Shown here: one piece after another, positions 1 through 6,054 of the stretch
Layout: every line of letters starts with the position of its first letter
Position numbering within the stretch: the stretch's first letter is position 1
Assembly: GCA_937925605.1 (NCBI GenBank)
Contig: CALALV010000015.1
Span: 1-6,167, forward strand
DNA length: 6,167 bases
Origin: an uncultured Woeseia sp.
GTDB lineage: Bacteria > Pseudomonadota > Gammaproteobacteria > Steroidobacterales > Woeseiaceae
Direction of reading: 5' to 3'
Notes under the pieces: model-generated
Databases searched by the model: none
The model's input: the letters and a program-made list of their open reading frames with translations, nothing else
Told to the model about the DNA's origin: nothing
Made by a program: the position numbers and the translations under genes

Positions 1-1325
1 GTCTCGCGAACTGGATGATCCCGCTGATGATCGGCGCGCCGGACATGGCGCTGCCACGCATGAACAACTGGTCGTTCTGGATCCTGCCGGTCGCCTTCGG
101 CATGTTGCTGTCGACGCTGTTCATGGAGGGCGGCGCGCCGGCCGGCGGCTGGACCATGTACCCGCCGCTCGTGCTGCAGACGGGCGACGCGTTCCCGTTC
201 CTGATCTTCTCGGTCCACCTGATGGGCCTGTCGTCGATCATGGGCGCGATCAACGTCATCGTGACGATCATCAACATGCGCACCGAGGAGATGACGCTCC
301 TCAAGATGCCGATGTTCGTCTGGACCTGGCTGATCACGGCCTACCTGCTGATCGCGGTCATGCCGGTACTCGCCGGCGCCGTGACGATGCTGCTGACCGA
401 CCAGTTCTTCGGTACCAGCTTCTTCCGCGCGGCCGGCGGCGGCGACCCGGTCATGTTCCAGCATATTTTCTGGTTCTTCGGTCACCCCGAGGTCTACATC
501 CTGATCCTGCCGGCCTTCGGCATCATCTCGGAGACGATCCCGACCTTCTCGCGCAAGCCGCTGTTCGGTCACGACTCGATGGTCTACGCCGCGTCGTCGA
601 TCGCGTTCCTGTCGTTCATCGTCTGGGCGCACCACATGTTCACGGTCGGCATGCCGCTGACCGGGCAGCTGTTCTTCATGTTCGCGACGATGCTGATCGC
701 AGTCCCGACCGGCGTGAAGGTCTTCAACTGGGCGGCAACGATGTGGCGCGGCGCGCTGACCTTCGAGACGCCGATGCTGTTCTCGCTCGCGTTCCTGTTC
801 CTGTTCACGATCGGCGGCTTCTCGGGCCTGATGCTCGCGATCGTGCCGGCCGACATCCAGTACCACGACTCCTACTTCGTCGTGGCGCATTTCCATTACG
901 TGCTGGTGCCTGGCGCCATCTTCGGCATCATGGCGGCCGTGTACTACTGGCTGCCGAAGTGGACGGGCGTGATGTACAACGAGAAGCTCGGCCAGTGGCA
1001 CTTCTGGCTGTCGACGATCTTCGTCAACATCACGTTCTTCCCGATGCACTTCCTGGGGCTGGCCGGCATGCCGCGGCGTATTCCTGACTACGCAACGCAG
1101 TTCACCGACTTCAACACGGTCGCGTCGGTCGGCGCGATGGGCTACGGCGTGTCGCAGCTCCTGTTCGCCTACATCATCTGGCAGTGCGCGAAGGGCAAGG
1201 GCGAGCCCGCGACCGCGAAAGTCTGGGAAGACCCGAAGGGCCTCGAGTGGACCGTGCCGTCGCCGGCGCCGTACCACACCTTCGAGGAGCCGCCGCACGT
1301 ATCGAAGCACGATTCGTTCGACTGA
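1..1325 (+). CDS. ctaD: Cytochrome c oxidase subunit I (aa3 type), 5' end outside the window
   Basis: Catalytic subunit of the terminal oxidase in the inner membrane; it reduces O2 to water and pumps protons. The frame is open from base 3 (Leu-Ala-Asn-Trp before the Met codon at 15), so the start lies upstream; roughly 100 residues are missing compared with a usual length near 530. Numbering from the Met at 15, visible motifs are: GAPD with D-channel Asp10; PRMNN with Asn17; GHPEVY with CuB ligand His157, Glu159 and cross-linking Tyr161; WAHH with CuB ligands His206/His207; PTGVK with K-channel Lys235; and VVAHFHYV with His292 (heme a3) and His294 (heme a). Spacing between these residues is the same as in the Paracoccus enzyme as I recall it, pointing to an intact A1-type oxidase. 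The tail (EWTVPSPAPYHTFEEPP) is typical of proteobacterial subunit I. The stop codon overlaps the next start by one base. Confidence 0.97.
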   Translation, partial: LANWMIPLMIGAPDMALPRMNNWSFWILPVAFGMLLSTLFMEGGAPAGGWTMYPPLVLQTGDAFPFLIFSVHLMGLSSIMGAINVIVTIINMRTEEMTLLKMPMFVWTWLITAYLLIAVMPVLAGAVTMLLTDQFFGTSFFRAAGGGDPVMFQHIFWFFGHPEVYILILPAFGIISETIPTFSRKPLFGHDSMVYAASSIAFLSFIVWAHHMFTVGMPLTGQLFFMFATMLIAVPTGVKVFNWAATMWRGALTFETPMLFSLAFLFLFTIGGFSGLMLAIVPADIQYHDSYFVVAHFHYVLVPGAIFGIMAAVYYWLPKWTGVMYNEKLGQWHFWLSTIFVNITFFPMHFLGLAGMPRRIPDYATQFTDFNTVASVGAMGYGVSQLLFAYIIWQCAKGKGEPATAKVWEDPKGLEWTVPSPAPYHTFEEPPHVSKHDSFD

Positions 1326-1450
1326 TGGCCGGCCCCGAGAACAGGACGCCCGAGCAGAAACGGCGCATCCGCCGCACGGCACTGGTGCTGGCGGCGGTTG
1401 CACTGGTCTTCTACTTCGGTTTCATCGTCGCCACCTCGATGAGCAGCTGA
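1325..1450 (+). CDS. Small single-helix protein, likely cytochrome oxidase small assembly protein
   Basis: A 41-residue protein whose ATG shares one base with the ctaD stop (TGATG), an arrangement typical of translational coupling; no Shine-Dalgarno stands out. The first 18 residues are polar and basic (EQKRRIRR at 10-17), followed by one hydrophobic helix at about 19-36 and a short Ser-rich tail. The positive-inside rule suggests the N-terminus is cytoplasmic. Proteobacterial cox clusters often have a tiny membrane protein exactly here, between subunit I and cox11, commonly labelled cytochrome oxidase small assembly protein. The assignment rests on position, size and topology, because the sequence is too short for a diagnostic motif. 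It could instead be a small accessory subunit of the oxidase. Codon use matches its neighbours, which supports it being real. Confidence 0.8.
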   Translation: MAGPENRTPEQKRRIRRTALVLAAVALVFYFGFIVATSMSS

Positions 1451-1457
1451 GCAGCAG

Positions 1458-2054
1458 ATGGACAACGGCAAGGACAGGACGGACGGCGGCGCGCGCGGCA
1501 TCAACCGCTCGCTCGCGCTGCGACTTACCGCGCTCGCGGCCGGCATGTTCGCATTCGGCTTCGCGCTGGTGCCGCTGTACGACGTGTTCTGCGAGATCAC
1601 GGGCTTCGGCGGCCGCACCAACGAGGCGCCGGTCGCGGTCGCCGAGCACCGCGACGAGAGCCGCGAAATCCGGCTCGAGTTCATGACCACGGTCAACGAG
1701 TACGCGCCGTTCGAGTTCCGCTCCTCGGTGCGGAGCATGCAGATCAACCCGGGCGGGCTCTACGAGGCCACGTTCTTCGCGAAGAACCTGAGCGGCAGCG
1801 CGAAAGTCGCGCAGGCCGTGCCGAGCGTCGCGCCCTCGCAGGCCGGCGGCCACTTCAAGAAACTCGACTGCTTCTGCTTCGAGACCCAGGAGTTCGCGGC
1901 CGGCGAGGAACGCGAGCTGCCGGTGCGCTTCATCGTCGACTCGGACCTGCCCGACTACGTCGACACGATCACGCTGTCCTACACTTTTTTCGACACCGCG
2001 AGGCTCTCGGACGCGAGCGAGCACGCGGGGTCCCACGCACACGACAACCAGTAA
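1458..2054 (+). CDS. ctaG: Cytochrome c oxidase assembly protein Cox11/CtaG, copper delivery to CuB
   Basis: A membrane-anchored copper chaperone that inserts CuB into subunit I from the periplasmic side. The 198-residue product has a short basic cytoplasmic N-terminus, one membrane helix at about 19-40, then a periplasmic immunoglobulin-like domain. Family signatures are clear: LVPLYDVFCEITGFGG (38-52) with Cys45 just after the helix, the copper-binding CFCF motif at 138-141 (Cys138, Cys140) followed by ETQEF, then LPVRFIVD (154-161) and ITLSYTFF (171-178). All three copper-related cysteines are present and the length is normal. The C-terminal tail has extra His residues (189, 193, 195), which may be incidental. 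The ATG lies 7 bases after the small gene and ribosome-site complementarity is poor, so coupling is likely. The name cox11 is equally used. Confidence 0.96.
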   Translation: MDNGKDRTDGGARGINRSLALRLTALAAGMFAFGFALVPLYDVFCEITGFGGRTNEAPVAVAEHRDESREIRLEFMTTVNEYAPFEFRSSVRSMQINPGGLYEATFFAKNLSGSAKVAQAVPSVAPSQAGGHFKKLDCFCFETQEFAAGEERELPVRFIVDSDLPDYVDTITLSYTFFDTARLSDASEHAGSHAHDNQ

Positions 2055-2069
2055 TCCCCGGATACCGTC

Positions 2070-2939
2070 ATGTCATCACACGCTGAAAACCGCTACTACG
2101 TCCCGCACGGCAGCCACTGGCCCATCGTCGGCTCCATCGGCCTGCTGCTCCTGATGGTCGGCGTATCCGCCTGGCTCAACGGGTCCCAGCCGGGCTTCTG
2201 GATCATGATGGGCGGCCTGGGCGTCATGATCTTCATGCTGACGGGCTGGTTCGGCACCGTCATCGCCGAGAACCAGGCCAAGCTCTACAACTCGCAGGTC
2301 GACGTGTCCTTCCGCATGGGCATGTTCTGGTTCATTTTCTCCGAGGTCATGTTCTTCGCGGCTTTCTTCGGCGCGCTGTTCTACGCCCGCAACATGTCCG
2401 TGCCGTGGCTCGGCGGCAGCAGCAACAACTTTTTCACGAACCTGCTGCTGTGGAACGGCTTCGAGAACACCTGGCCGACCAACGGCCCGGCTGACATCGG
2501 CGGTGCCTTCCAGAAGATGGGGCCGTTCGGCCTGCCGCTGCTCAACACGGCGATCCTGCTGACCTCGAGCGTCACGGTGACGATCGCGCACCATGCGCTG
2601 CAGCACAACCAGCGCACGCTGCTCAAGGTCTTCCTCGCCGCGACCTTCCTGCTCGGTTTCTGGTTCGTGTTCCTGCAGGCGGAGGAGTACGTCCACGCCT
2701 ACCAGGACCTGAACCTGAAGCTCACCTCGGGCATCTACGGCTCGACCTTCTTCATGCTGACCGGCTTCCACGGCATGCACGTGACGATCGGCGCGATCAT
2801 GCTCACGGTGATCTGGCTGCGGGTCATGAAGGGCCACTTCACTCCACAGAACCACTTCGGCTTCGAGGCGGTCGCCTGGTACTGGCACTTCGTGGACGTC
2901 GTCTGGGTCGGCCTGTACGTGTTCGTCTACTGGATGTAG
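2070..2939 (+). CDS. ctaE: Cytochrome c oxidase subunit III
   Basis: Core non-catalytic subunit (coxC/ctaE) that stabilises subunit I and sustains proton uptake in the D channel. The 289-residue product shows seven hydrophobic helices at about 17-36, 43-66, 84-106, 153-177, 185-205, 223-250 and 267-288. Family signatures are FIFSEVMFFAAFF (88-100) with the conserved helix-III Glu92, GFHGMHV (232-238), and the C-terminal AVAWYWHFVDVVW (267-279). The loop between helices III and IV is fairly long (about 107-152) and Trp/Asn/Gly-rich, as in the Pseudomonas-type proteins. The ATG is 15 bases after the cox11 stop with a partial ribosome site (GGA at 2060-2062, 7-base gap). The gene ends the first co-directional block; the next gene is convergent. 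Confidence 0.96.
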   Translation: MSSHAENRYYVPHGSHWPIVGSIGLLLLMVGVSAWLNGSQPGFWIMMGGLGVMIFMLTGWFGTVIAENQAKLYNSQVDVSFRMGMFWFIFSEVMFFAAFFGALFYARNMSVPWLGGSSNNFFTNLLLWNGFENTWPTNGPADIGGAFQKMGPFGLPLLNTAILLTSSVTVTIAHHALQHNQRTLLKVFLAATFLLGFWFVFLQAEEYVHAYQDLNLKLTSGIYGSTFFMLTGFHGMHVTIGAIMLTVIWLRVMKGHFTPQNHFGFEAVAWYWHFVDVVWVGLYVFVYWM

Positions 2940-2977
2940 TCGCCCGGCGTTGAGATCCGCGTCGGCCTTCAGTGGTA

Positions 2978-3025
2978 CCGGCCTGGCGGTAAGTCAGTTA
3001 CCTGGCAGCGGTCCGAGCCAGCCGG
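2978..3025. repeat. Nested inverted repeats at the convergent subunit III/DUF2909 junction
   Basis: GGTAA (2988-2992) and TTACC (2998-3002) are a perfect inverted repeat around a 5-base loop that contains most of the DUF2909 stop codon. Directly outside it, CCGGCCTGGC (2978-2987) can pair with GCCAGCCGG (3017-3025) with a one-base bulge. Together they could fold into a branched structure between two convergent genes, where a bidirectional terminator is expected. There is no T-run on either strand, so an intrinsic terminator is not demonstrated. The right arm lies inside DUF2909 coding sequence. Confidence 0.3.
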
Positions 3026-3194
3026 CGAAGTAGGCGACGACCAGCGACGCGATCAGGATCACGGACAGCGCGACGCGGATTTTCAGCGCCTTCAGGACGC
3101 GCGGCGAACCTTGGTCGTCGCGCGCGAGGAAAAAGAGGCCCGAGCCGAGACTCGCGACGATCGCGATCAGCATGACGATGACGAAGATTTTCAT
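2994..3194 (-). CDS. DUF2909 twin-transmembrane protein
   Basis: A 66-residue inner-membrane protein of unknown function, read on the opposite strand from the rest of the cluster. It has two hydrophobic helices, at about 2-23 and 39-60, joined by a polar loop with charged residues (ARDDQG, 24-29). The SLGSGLFFLARDDQG stretch (15-29) and the following KALKIRVALSV (35-45) match the DUF2909 pattern as I remember it. Members of this family are commonly found between the subunit III gene and surf1 in gammaproteobacterial cox clusters, which suggests an oxidase-related role, but none is proven. The ATG (complement of 3192-3194) is preceded by GGAG (complement of 3200-3203) at a 5-base gap, a good ribosome site. 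It faces subunit III tail to tail and surf1 head to head. Confidence 0.85.
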   Translation of the reverse strand: MKIFVIVMLIAIVASLGSGLFFLARDDQGSPRVLKALKIRVALSVILIASLVVAYFAGWLGPLPGN

Positions 3195-3221
3195 GCGGGC
3201 TCCGCGGAGAAACGGCGCGTC

Positions 3222-3229
3222 AGTATAAC
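3222..3229. promoter_or_regulatory. Possible divergent promoter between DUF2909 and surf1
   Basis: This short A/T patch in an otherwise G/C-rich stretch reads TATAAC on the + strand (3224-3229) and TATACT on the - strand (complement of 3223-3228). Each is one mismatch from the sigma-70 -10 consensus TATAAT. No convincing -35 hexamer was found at 16-18 bases on either side, so this is a weak prediction. If the + strand site is used, transcription would begin around 3236, downstream of the GTG at 3230, favouring the ATG at 3251 as the surf1 start. Confidence 0.3.
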
Positions 3230-3241
3230 GTGAGGCCCGTC

Positions 3242-3247
3242 AGGAGG
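3242..3247 (+). promoter_or_regulatory. Ribosome binding site that sets the surf1 start
   Basis: AGGAGG is a full match to the anti-Shine-Dalgarno complement. It lies only 3 bases before the ATG at 3251, a tight gap, but no comparable site precedes the alternative in-frame GTG at 3230. Confidence 0.6.
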
Positions 3248-3250
3248 CCC

Positions 3251-3958
3251 ATGAGCAAGCTCAAACAATTTGTAACGACCTGGCTGCCGCCGGTCGCCGG
3301 ACTTGCGCTGATCGCCCTGTTCGCGACGCTGTCGCTGTGGCAGCTGGATCGTGCCGCGGAGAAAGAGGCGTTGCTCGAACTGTTCGACGCAGGCACGACG
3401 CCGCGGGCGCTCGACCCGGACACGACGCCCGCGCTGTACCAGCCGCTCGTCGTCGAGGGGCGCTACCTCGGCGAGCGCCAGGTGCTGATCGACAACATCG
3501 TTCGCGACGGGCGCATCGGCTGGTACGTCGTGACGCCGTTCGAGACGACCTACGGCCTGCTGCTGGTCAACCGCGGCTGGGTCGCGAAGCAGCCGGGCAG
3601 CGACGCGCTGCCGGCGATCGGGGTCGGTGGCGATACGCGCCGCATCGTCGCGCGCGCCGGGCGCCTGCCGCGCGTCGCGCTGCGCCCCGGGAAGGCACTC
3701 GGCGACGATGCCGGCTGGCCGCGCATCGCGGTCTACCCGGAGCTCGCGGATCTCGAGCGCGCGCTCGGCCGCGAACTCGACGAGCCCGTGCTGCTGCTGG
3801 CAGAAGGTGAGCCGGACGGCTTCGGGCGCGACTGGCGGCCGCCCGGACGCGGCCCGTCCACGAACTACGGCTACGCGTTCCAGTGGGCGGCACTCGCCCT
3901 CACGGTAGCCGTCATACTGGTATGGCAACTGCGGAAGCGATACAAGCATGGACAATGA
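3251..3958 (+). CDS. surf1: SURF1 family cytochrome oxidase biogenesis protein
   Basis: Inner-membrane assembly factor that assists insertion of heme a/a3 into subunit I. The 235-residue product has the family's two-helix layout: an N-terminal helix at about 11-30 ending in LWQLDRAAEK (29-38), a periplasmic domain, and a C-terminal helix at about 211-227 followed by a basic cytoplasmic tail (RKRYKHGQ). Further signatures are VVEGRYLGERQVLIDN (67-82), GWYVVTPFE (90-98), VNRGW (106-110) and NYGYAFQW (205-212). I chose the ATG because AGGAGG precedes it; an in-frame GTG at 3230 would add seven residues but has no ribosome site. It overlaps the next gene by 11 bases, suggesting coupled translation, and is divergent from DUF2909, so it probably heads a second transcript. 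Confidence 0.94.
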   Translation: MSKLKQFVTTWLPPVAGLALIALFATLSLWQLDRAAEKEALLELFDAGTTPRALDPDTTPALYQPLVVEGRYLGERQVLIDNIVRDGRIGWYVVTPFETTYGLLLVNRGWVAKQPGSDALPAIGVGGDTRRIVARAGRLPRVALRPGKALGDDAGWPRIAVYPELADLERALGRELDEPVLLLAEGEPDGFGRDWRPPGRGPSTNYGYAFQWAALALTVAVILVWQLRKRYKHGQ

Positions 3959-4526
3959 ACGACCCAGGGGCCCGGCCCGCCTGCAGCTCGTCCTGATCGC
4001 GCTGATCTTCGCGCTGCCGCTCGTGGCCGCGCTGTGGATGTACTACGGCGACAGCGCGCCGCGCCCGGCCGGCCGCACGAACCACGGCCTGCTGCTTGCG
4101 CCGCCCGCGAGCCTTGCCGACGAGCTGGGCGCGTCGCCGCTCACGGCGGCGATCCGCGATCACTGGGCGATGATCTACGTCCAGCGCGACGCCTGCGACG
4201 AAACCTGCCGCGATGCACTCTACAAGTTGCGACAGACCCGGCTGATGCTCGGCAACGACATGCAGCGCGTCCGGCGGGTCCTGTTGCACGGCCCCGAGGC
4301 CCCGGATACCCTGTTTCTCGAAACCGAGCACGCCGGACTGATCGCGCTCGACGAGCCGGCGGCCCGCCAGCTGTTCGCCGACCTGCTGCCGGGTGCGGCC
4401 ACGCCCGGGGGCATCTGGCTGGTCGACCCGCTCGGCAACGTGGTCATGTACTTTCCGGCCGACATCCTGCCGCGCGACCTGGTCGAGGACGTCGAACACC
4501 TGCTGGACCTGTCGCGCATAGGCTGA
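3948..4526 (+). CDS. Membrane-anchored SCO/thioredoxin-like protein, probable oxidase assembly factor
   Basis: A 192-residue protein starting inside the end of surf1 (11-base overlap). After a short basic N-terminus it has one membrane helix at about 12-33, then a soluble, presumably periplasmic domain. Features recalling SCO/thioredoxin folds are a beta strand WAMIYV (73-78) leading into CDETC (Cys83, Cys87), a CxxxC spacing as in SCO copper chaperones, and a late GGIWLVDPLGNVVMYF segment (154-169) resembling the SCO strand pair. The SCO copper-ligand His expected about eight residues before the Asp of LVDP is Thr152 here; His184 lies further on, in a helix-like tail. It may therefore handle thiols rather than hold copper in the SCO way. 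Similar uncharacterised proteins occupy this place in related cox clusters. The fold is inferred and the exact function is unknown. Confidence 0.75.
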   Translation: MDNERPRGPARLQLVLIALIFALPLVAALWMYYGDSAPRPAGRTNHGLLLAPPASLADELGASPLTAAIRDHWAMIYVQRDACDETCRDALYKLRQTRLMLGNDMQRVRRVLLHGPEAPDTLFLETEHAGLIALDEPAARQLFADLLPGAATPGGIWLVDPLGNVVMYFPADILPRDLVEDVEHLLDLSRIG

Positions 4527-4528
4527 GC

Positions 4529-5452
4529 ATGAGTCCCGGAGCGGAACAGGGCGTGAATACCCGAATCCTGAAGCTGTCGGCGCACTGGCGCGACTACTAC
4601 GAGCTGACCAAGCCGCGCGTCGTGACGCTGATCGTGTTCACTGCCGTCGTGGGCATGTTCCTCGCGACGCCGGGCTGGCCTGGACTCGAGCCGCTCCTGT
4701 TCGGCACGCTCGGCATCGGGCTCGCCGCGTCGTCCGCGGCCGTCGTCAACCACGTGCTGGACGCGCGCATCGACGAGAAAATGCTGCGCACGCGCGCGCG
4801 GCCGCTGCCGCAGGGCAAGCTCACCGAACGGCAGGCGCTGGTCTTTGCCGCGCTGCTCTGCGTCGCCTCGATGACGCTGCTGACCTGGCTCGTCAACCCG
4901 CTGACCGCGGTGCTTACTTTCGCCTCGCTGATCGGTTACGCGGTCATCTACACGGCCTACCTGAAACGCGCGACGCCGCAGAACATCGTCATCGGCGGGG
5001 CCGCCGGCGCGGCGCCGCCGGTGCTCGGCTGGACCGCGGTGACCGGCGCGGTGCACCCCGACGCGCTGCTGCTGTTCCTGATCGTGTTCGTCTGGACGCC
5101 CCCGCACTTCTGGGCGCTGGCGATCGCCCGCAAGGACGACTACTCGAACGCAGGCATCCCGATGCTGCCCGTCACGCACGGCAACGCGTTCACGCGACAG
5201 TACATCCTGCTGTACACGATCCTGCTCGTGCTGGTCACGATCATGCCCTACCTGTCCGGCATGAGCGGCCTGATCTACCTCGTCGCCGCGCTCGCGCTCG
5301 GCGGCGTGTTCCTCGGCTACGCGCTCAGGCTGCGCCGCGACGAGGGCCTGGACCTGCCGATGCAGGTGTTCCGTTACTCGATCAACTACCTGATGCTGCT
5401 GTTCGCGGCACTGCTCGTTGATCACTACTTCATCGTCCGCCTCGGCCTGTAG
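4529..5452 (+). CDS. ctaB: Heme O synthase (protoheme IX farnesyltransferase)
   Basis: Membrane UbiA-family prenyltransferase (also named cyoE) that adds a farnesyl group to heme B to make heme O, the precursor of heme A. The 307-residue product has YYELTKPRV (23-31), the first Asp-rich motif NHVLDARID (Asn74, Asp78, Asp82), RTRARPLP (87-94), YLKRATPQNIVIGG (144-157), then WTPPHFWALAI (189-199) and the second Asp motif KDDY (202-205) followed by AGIPMLPVTHG (208-218). Multiple hydrophobic helices span the rest. Length is usual. The ATG is 2 bases after the preceding stop with AGG at 4520-4522; a GTG at 4553 (299 residues) is a plausible alternative start. The same frame stays open far upstream, but that part is Arg/Ala/Pro-rich shadow of the previous gene. 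ctaA, normally adjacent, is absent. Confidence 0.96.
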   Translation: MSPGAEQGVNTRILKLSAHWRDYYELTKPRVVTLIVFTAVVGMFLATPGWPGLEPLLFGTLGIGLAASSAAVVNHVLDARIDEKMLRTRARPLPQGKLTERQALVFAALLCVASMTLLTWLVNPLTAVLTFASLIGYAVIYTAYLKRATPQNIVIGGAAGAAPPVLGWTAVTGAVHPDALLLFLIVFVWTPPHFWALAIARKDDYSNAGIPMLPVTHGNAFTRQYILLYTILLVLVTIMPYLSGMSGLIYLVAALALGGVFLGYALRLRRDEGLDLPMQVFRYSINYLMLLFAALLVDHYFIVRLGL

Positions 5453-5464
5453 ACCGGCCGCACG

Positions 5465-5488
5465 CGCGTGCCGGGAGCCCGGCACGTG
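5465..5488 (+). promoter_or_regulatory. Palindrome/hairpin over the ribosome site and start of the sigma factor
   Basis: GTGCCGGG (5468-5475) and CCCGGCAC (5478-5485) form a perfect 8-base inverted repeat around AG. In RNA the stem extends outward by C5467-G5486, G5466-U5487 (wobble) and C5465-G5488, reaching 11 pairs; the tight 2-base turn would probably open by one pair. The fold contains the GGGAG ribosome site (5473-5477) and all of the GTG start (5486-5488). It could control translation, serve as a DNA-binding site, or be part of a ctaB transcript end. A weaker stem, CGGCC (5443-5447) with GGCCG (5456-5460), precedes it over the ctaB stop. No T-run follows either. Confidence 0.5.
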
Positions 5489-6034
5489 AGCCCGCGCGAC
5501 GACCGCGCCCGCTTCTCCGCCCTGCTCGAACCGGAGCTGCCGCGCCTGTACCGGCTGGCGCTGCGGCTGACCGGCACGCGGGTCGACGCGGAGGACCTGC
5601 TGCAGGACGTGCTGCTGAAGGCCTGGCCGATGCTCGACGAGCTCGAGGCGCTCGACCAGCCCGGGCCGTGGCTCGCGCGCGTCCTGTACCACCGTTTCGT
5701 CGACGAGCGCCGCCGCTTCGCCCGCCGCCGGCTGCGCATCGTCGACGAGGCCGAGCTGCCGGCGCAGCGCATCGATGCGCTGGCGGACAGTGGCGACGAC
5801 CTACACGACTACGTGCGCCGCGAGCAGCTCGCGCTGCTGGAACAGGCCATCGAAAGCCTGGCCGAGAGCCAGCGGCTGGTGCTGCTCATGCACGATGTCG
5901 AGGGCTACACGCTTCCGGAAATCCACTCGATCACGGGCGAGGCCCTGGGCACGCTGAAATCCCGCCTGCACCGGGCCCGCCGGCGGCTGCGCGAGCTGCT
6001 GCCCGAGCTCGCGGGCGATGGAACCATTTCCTGA
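5486..6034 (+). CDS. ECF-type RNA polymerase sigma factor
   Basis: A 182-residue sigma-70 family factor with only regions 2 and 4, the extracytoplasmic-function layout, directing RNA polymerase to a dedicated promoter set. Region 2 spans about 15-80, with LYRLALRLTG (21-30) and DAEDLLQDVLLKAW (34-47), the core-binding helix. A charged linker follows (about 84-112). Region 4 spans about 117-172, with SLAESQRLVLLMHDVEGYTLPEI (124-146) and the DNA-recognition helix ending GTLKSRLHRARRRL (155-168). I chose GTG 5486 because GGGAG sits 8 bases upstream; GTG 5468 would add six residues but lacks a ribosome site and forms the left arm of the palindrome. The gene begins 33 bases after ctaB on the same strand, so co-transcription is plausible. 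Its targets cannot be read from the sequence. The adjacent gene is its likely anti-sigma partner. Confidence 0.9.
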   Translation: MSPRDDRARFSALLEPELPRLYRLALRLTGTRVDAEDLLQDVLLKAWPMLDELEALDQPGPWLARVLYHRFVDERRRFARRRLRIVDEAELPAQRIDALADSGDDLHDYVRREQLALLEQAIESLAESQRLVLLMHDVEGYTLPEIHSITGEALGTLKSRLHRARRRLRELLPELAGDGTIS

Positions 6035-6054
6035 GCCCGGTCGTGTAACACCCC

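Noticed and set aside
2076..2888. A 270-codon open frame antisense to subunit III
   Set aside because: Composition is rich in Glu, Arg, Val and His with no domain, and it lies wholly opposite a gene with strong family motifs.
3230..3250. GTG start for SURF1 at 3230
   Set aside because: It has no ribosome site and would lie at or upstream of the transcription start if TATAAC is the -10. AGGAGG directly precedes the ATG at 3251.
3191..3955. A 254-codon open frame antisense to surf1
   Set aside because: It is a shadow frame with Arg/Gln/Ala-rich sequence, and it overlaps both surf1 and the intergenic promoter region.
4034..4528. Upstream extension of the ctaB frame by about 165 codons
   Set aside because: The extra part overlaps the SCO-like gene and is Arg/Pro/Ala-rich without motifs. 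The CtaB family begins near the ATG at 4529 or the GTG at 4553.
5443..5488. Intrinsic terminator after ctaB
   Set aside because: Two G/C-rich stems are present, but no T-run follows either and the second covers the next gene's start. A translational or operator role fits at least as well.
4220..5692. A 490-codon open frame on the - strand across the SCO-like, ctaB and sigma genes
   Set aside because: It is antisense to three clearly conserved genes, with a Gln/Arg/Val/Glu-heavy composition and no recognisable domain; this is a typical shadow in GC-rich DNA.
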